Part shown: positions 60,048-64,000 of the stretch, in pieces | Position numbering within the stretch: position 1 is the first letter of the stretch | How the letters are laid out: the number at the start of each line of letters is the position of its first letter | NCBI GenBank assembly: GCA_025667525.1 | Contig: CM046878.1 | Span: forward strand, 519,382,274 to 519,446,273 | Direction: 5' to 3' | Length of the DNA: 64,000 nucleotides | Source of the DNA: Glebionis coronaria | Taxonomy: Eukaryota > Streptophyta > Magnoliopsida > Asterales > Asteraceae | Program-made: the position numbers and the translations under genes | The notes under the pieces: generated by a model | Databases searched by the model: none | The model's input: only the letters and a program-made list of their open reading frames with translations | What the model was told of the DNA's origin: nothing

Positions 60048-61261
60048 TCATCTCTTCTTCTTGCCAAGTCCTTTGATCAATTTTCCCAAGTACTTAAATC
60101 TACCTCTTGACTCTACTCGATGATCATGCAACTCACCTTGTGTCCTAAGATTTGACCGATAGACATCCTCAAGACTAAGGTTCTCCAGAATTTCACTAGT
60201 AGCATGGTGAGGAGGAGAAGATAGGTGTTCTAACCCGTCCATGAATGAGTTAGTGGATGGGTGGGAGTTACTCGAAGAGACGAAATGAGCACTTGTACCT
60301 ATGACATCACTATCACTTGTTGGCATAAAATTGTCCTCGTCATCGGACTCTTGTTGGTCGGCTTTCTTAAACCTCTATCACTTCTAGGCTTTCTTTCATA
60401 TACCTCTAGAATACGTAGCATAACCCGTTGAACCGGTTGAAAGCGAGAAAGATCGAGATTAGGAAAGTCACGAACAAACCTTTTTAAAAGGAGAGTAAGA
60501 AGCATGGCATAAGGAAGGTTTGTTTTTGGGTTGGAGATAGCATAATTGATCCATCGAGCGATAAATATGCTAAATTATACCTGGTTTCGGTAAAGATGCA
60601 AAATATCATATGCACTAAATATGTCGGGACATGATCTCAGTTCCCACCAAGATAAAACACATTTTCCCTAAGGATGTTGGCCCATTGGACCATTATAAGG
60701 TCACTTAATAGAACCTCATGACATTTCACCGAACGTCTTTTAGTATGAAGGCTTCTTACAACGGTTCCATTACGCTCTTTGGAAATGATGTCAAGGATGA
60801 AGTCAAGGTCAACTTCCAAGTGGTCATCTGGAGGACAATAGTTGGACTCAAGGAGAGCATCAAATTCCATTTATCCGTAAAATGACAAGTGCCCTCAAAT
60901 GGCACACCAAGAATTTGACCAAAGTCTTAGAGAGAGTATTGAATGAGTTGACCATTCAAGATGAACCTAACAAATATTCTACCATTTTCCATAATGAGAG
61001 AATAAGTGCTAAAGAACTTCAAGAGGAATTGGGGGTAAATGTCTTCTTCTATGTATAACAAACAATCGAACCCATTTGTTCAAACATAGACTTAATGTAA
61101 GCATAATTCCTAATGTTCTCTTGGACAACTCTACCCTTGTGGAAACAACGAGTTTGAAAGGAACGATAAGTGTGGGCAAGTTTTATTGAGTGACAAAAGT
61201 CGGCAAGGTTAGGCATATATTGTCTAGTGTCTTGGTGATATTTTTGATATCTTGAAGGCAT
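60048..61261 (-). pseudogene. Accessory ORF c of the SIRE-like element (decayed)
   Basis: An ATG at 61261 starts MPSRYQKYHQDTRQYMPNLA and continues with HKGRVVQENIRNYAYIKSMF. After several frame changes it continues near 60870 (LDFILDIISKERNGTVVRSL), 60505 and 60326, ending in a basic GKLIKGLGKKKR tail. About 400 codons originally. The pattern of an N-terminal globular part and Ser-rich C-terminal part resembles accessory proteins of SIRE-type Copia elements and so-called putative plant transposon proteins, but I cannot assign a function. It is preceded by a well-formed candidate 5'-UTR intron and a GCGGTTCC module. Confidence 0.5.
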
Positions 61262-61270
61262 GATTTGTAC

Positions 61271-61761
61271 CTAAATACAAAAAAAAATATATGTCCAATC
61301 ACTCATATGTTACATATAAACTAAGAATAAAAAATATGAGAATTTGTTTCATCAATCTCTTAACAAAGAAGGTTTAATCCTTATCATTCTCATACTCATA
61401 ATGTACCTAGTTCATTATTGACAATAACACATTGATCATGTAAGATCAACAATGAACTTGAACATTGGTTTTTTTAAAACAAGGTTTTTAGGTAAGCATT
61501 CAACAATGCCATTACAAACTTGTTCATGGGTTCATATCAATTCCATCAATCAACCAAAATAATTCAGTCAAAATTCGGATTTGTTCTACAATTGGGTTTT
61601 AGTGAAATCTCAATGAATATGAACTTAAAGAAACATAGTAACAATACTATGTCAACTCTTATTCCTAGTAAGGTTCTAATTCAATATCAATTTTAAAAAT
61701 ACCCAATTATGAATGTATGAACTCTAGAACAAATTAGATGAGATTGAAAGAGATGACTTAC
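61271..61761 (-). other. Candidate 5'-UTR intron of accessory ORF c
   Basis: Donor ATCT-GTAAGT at 61761 (all six intron positions match the plant consensus), and acceptor TTTTTTTTTGTATTTAG ending at 61271. The ATG follows nine bases into the next exon. Upstream, a CT-rich leader (CATTCTCTCTCCTTCACACA near 61895) looks like the first exon. 491 bp. No transcript evidence. Confidence 0.5.
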
Positions 61762-61956
61762 AGATAATTGATCTTGGATGAAGGATGAGTGAAACCTACA
61801 ACTTGGAATCAATTAATCGTGAGTGATTGAAGGTTTTTGAAGAAACAACAATGGTGGAATACCAAGAACACGTCGGTTGTGTGTGTGAAGGAGAGAGAAT
61901 GTTTTGTTTGAATAGGATATTTTAATAAAACTGGCGCTTTAGCGAAGTTTCTGACC

Positions 61957-62013
61957 GCGGTTCCTTATCGATAAGGAATCGCGCACATGAACCACGCACG
62001 ATAAAGAACCGCC
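61957..62013 (-). promoter_or_regulatory. GCGGTTCC module upstream of ORF c
   Basis: The best-preserved 26-bp palindrome of the set, 61957-61982 (arms GCGGTTCC and GGAATCGC, centre TTATCGATAA, one mismatch), followed by half-sites GAACCACG (61989) and AAAGAACCGCC (ending 62013). In the minus-strand sense a TTTTATTAAAATATCC stretch (TATA-like) lies about 25-40 bp downstream. Confidence 0.7.
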
Positions 62014-64000
62014 TACACTGGTCGGTTTATATCAAAGAAAAACAAGAATTTTTGAAAACCAACGTTTTAAAAGTACATAAAAATATATATTAAACCTTTT
62101 AGGATATCATTGAACCACCACAACACTATGTAATAATGCTTTATTGAAGGATTACGAGTTGAATCGAGATAAGGAAAAGATCGAAACGAATAAACAACTA
62201 CTCGTAGCAAAGAAGCAAATGGGAGAGGAGTCAAGGGAAGTGAATCAAGTCTAAGAACATTGCTCAAGAGACAAATGACATTCTTCAAATCGAGTAGACG
62301 AAGAGCTTGTGTCATATATAGTGGTTTAAGACGTGCGTTTCTGGCGAAAGTCTAAACGGATTTGGAAATGAATTATACCAAGCAATTTTGATGCATAGAA
62401 TAAGATCATTTTCAAGAGTAGTCTTATTCTATTCCAAAATATGAGCAAAGTATAGATTCACTTTTTCTCCCACATGATTAGGTAATTATTGCTAGGATTA
62501 ATAATATTGCATTTTTTAGTGTATCTTTTTCGTTTTTCCTCGACTCGACTTGAATTGATTCACAACTTAACATAAGATTTATTTGTTTTTGTTTAATAAT
62601 ACTTGTTTTTGGTAATCTCTGTCTATTTAAGCTAAAAATGGGGAAAATATGTAGGCTAAGGACTATATAAAAATAAAAGCGCAATTAATTCACATAAAAT
62701 TATTCTAAAATGCAATGTAAAATTAAACTACAAATTTAGATCTAGATGCAACAAAAATAAACTATTATTAAAAATAAATCTAAATGCGAAATTAATCTAA
62801 ATACAAGCACTAAATATCGAATAAAAGTGACAAAAAAATGAAATCACAAAGATAAACTTAAAAATTAAGCATAAAGTTTCAACCTTTTAAGCTTACTAAT
62901 CTTTTTAGATGATAAAGCTACAAGCTTTATATACTAATAAGTTTAATAATCACAAAAAGGTGTAAACTTTCTACTAATAATGAGCTTATCTAAATGAAAT
63001 CTAACTTTTAAACTTTTAAATATATATTTTAAAACAATAATAATAACTAAAACTAATTAAACCGGCTTTTTATGAAAAATATAATTTTATTAAAAACAAT
63101 TTAAACTATAACGATCTACTTAATAAAACAAAAGCGATAAAGTTAGAAAAATAAAATGGAGAACATTTGTACTCGTAGTCCGAAGATAATCGCTCTAAAC
63201 AAAAAACATCAACAACATCAACAAAATACGGCCCGTTAAGTACACGGCCTCCAAATACCAAAACTATCAAAAGCAAAACCCGAATTTGGCCCGTAAAGTA
63301 CGCGGCCTCTCAATTTACCCAAAGCTACACAACTTTCGCCAACCAATCGCTCTAACTAATTGAACTAATCAACCAAAACTATTCAACCCATTTGCTTCTC
63401 TTCAAAAGTGATAGATCGATACGCCGAGATCAAAGAAAACATAAAAGGTTAGGATAATAAGCAATAATTATTATATGATAAAGAGATTTAAATAAAACTT
63501 ATATATCTAGAATATTTTTTATGTTTTATAAAAGTATTTTAAATTTTAAAGCTAAAAATTATAGATGTACTTAATTTATTTAAAAACCTAATAGATCTAA
63601 ACTATTTTTTAGGATTTATAAAAATACTTTAAATTTTAAACTCTAAACTTATAGATCTAAACTATTTAATATAAAAAACTAATAGATCTAACTATTTTGT
63701 TTGTTTTATGAAAGTATTTTTAATTTTTAAAACATAAAACTAATAGATCTAAATAACTAATAGATAAAAAATAAAAGTACTTAAATACAAAAGCTAGATT
63801 ATAAATAAGTTGTCAGCCTAAGCTTAGAACTTATGAGACTTAAAAAGCTAAAAATCTAATTAAATAATTATTCTAATAATAAGCTAGATCTACGAAAATA
63901 AGGCAACAATAAGCTTAAAATAAGCTTGTATATAAATCTAACTTATTAGGAAAAAGTTATATAAGAAGCTAGATTATAAAGATAAGTAAAAAGAATGGAA
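62014..64000. other. AT-rich DNA without a recognised gene
   Basis: I find no PR, INT, RT or RNase H motif, so the pol of the SIRE-like element is deleted or lies beyond the window. The short open frames (for example 62067-62315) have no known domain. Two related 21-bp motifs of the form GGCCCGT(T/A)AAGTAC(A/G)CGGCCT stand out at 63230 and 63288. Confidence 0.5.
63500..63790. repeat. Degenerate AT-rich tandem repeat
   Basis: AATAGATCTAA(A)CTATTTT, then GTTTTATAAAAGTA or similar, then TTTTAAATTTTAAA, recurs about three to four times with a spacing of roughly 60-105 bp. Low complexity; no function suggested. Confidence 0.5.

Overview
This window looks like intergenic, repeat-dense DNA from a large plant genome. 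Almost everything that can be identified is LTR retrotransposon, and I find no ordinary cellular gene, tRNA, rRNA or CRISPR array. The Copia Gag and Pol proteins resemble those I know from daisy-family genomes (Asteraceae, perhaps the Tanacetum/Chrysanthemum group). That placement rests on recalled protein style, not on a search.

The layout is a set of elements inserted into one another. (1) The oldest recognisable layer is a SIRE-like Copia element on the minus strand. Its LTR is split into 1627-2463 and 38081-38853. Its PPT is at 38854. Its internal region runs from there to about 62 kb and carries three decayed accessory ORFs (a, b, c). (2) Copia-1 (2464-38080, minus) sits inside that LTR; its own LTRs differ by about 7%. 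(3) A non-autonomous Tekay-like chromovirus (7058-29043, plus, 3068-bp LTRs about 0.5% apart, TSD TTTTG) sits inside Copia-1. (4) An intact Athila-type Ty3/gypsy element (16428-27162, minus, 1471-bp LTRs with no difference that I can see, TSD AGGTC, one 1891-codon gag-pol frame) sits inside the Tekay-like element's right LTR. Copia-1 also holds a 4409-bp solo LTR (32822-37230, TSD AGATC). Separately, Copia-2 (41287-59260, minus, 319-bp LTRs with 3 differences, TSD GTTAG) is inserted in accessory ORF b of the SIRE-like element. LTR divergence falls in the same order as the nesting.

Copia-2 has gag, PR-INT-RT-RNaseH, and then a second 1338-codon accessory ORF between pol and the 3' LTR. Copia-1 is a relative that lacks this accessory cassette and the pol core.

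The main unexplained signal is regulatory. In Copia-2 the accessory ORF is preceded by its own leader, and that leader contains a relative of the roughly 17-bp CGGAAT minisatellite found upstream of gag. The same unit also fills part of the Athila LTR. In the SIRE-like element, a 66-bp module built around a 26-bp near-palindrome (GCGGTTCC-10 nt-GGAACCGC) lies just upstream of the LTR TATA box and recurs upstream of each of the three accessory ORFs. Both Copia families therefore appear to have copied pieces of their own promoter or leader in front of accessory genes.
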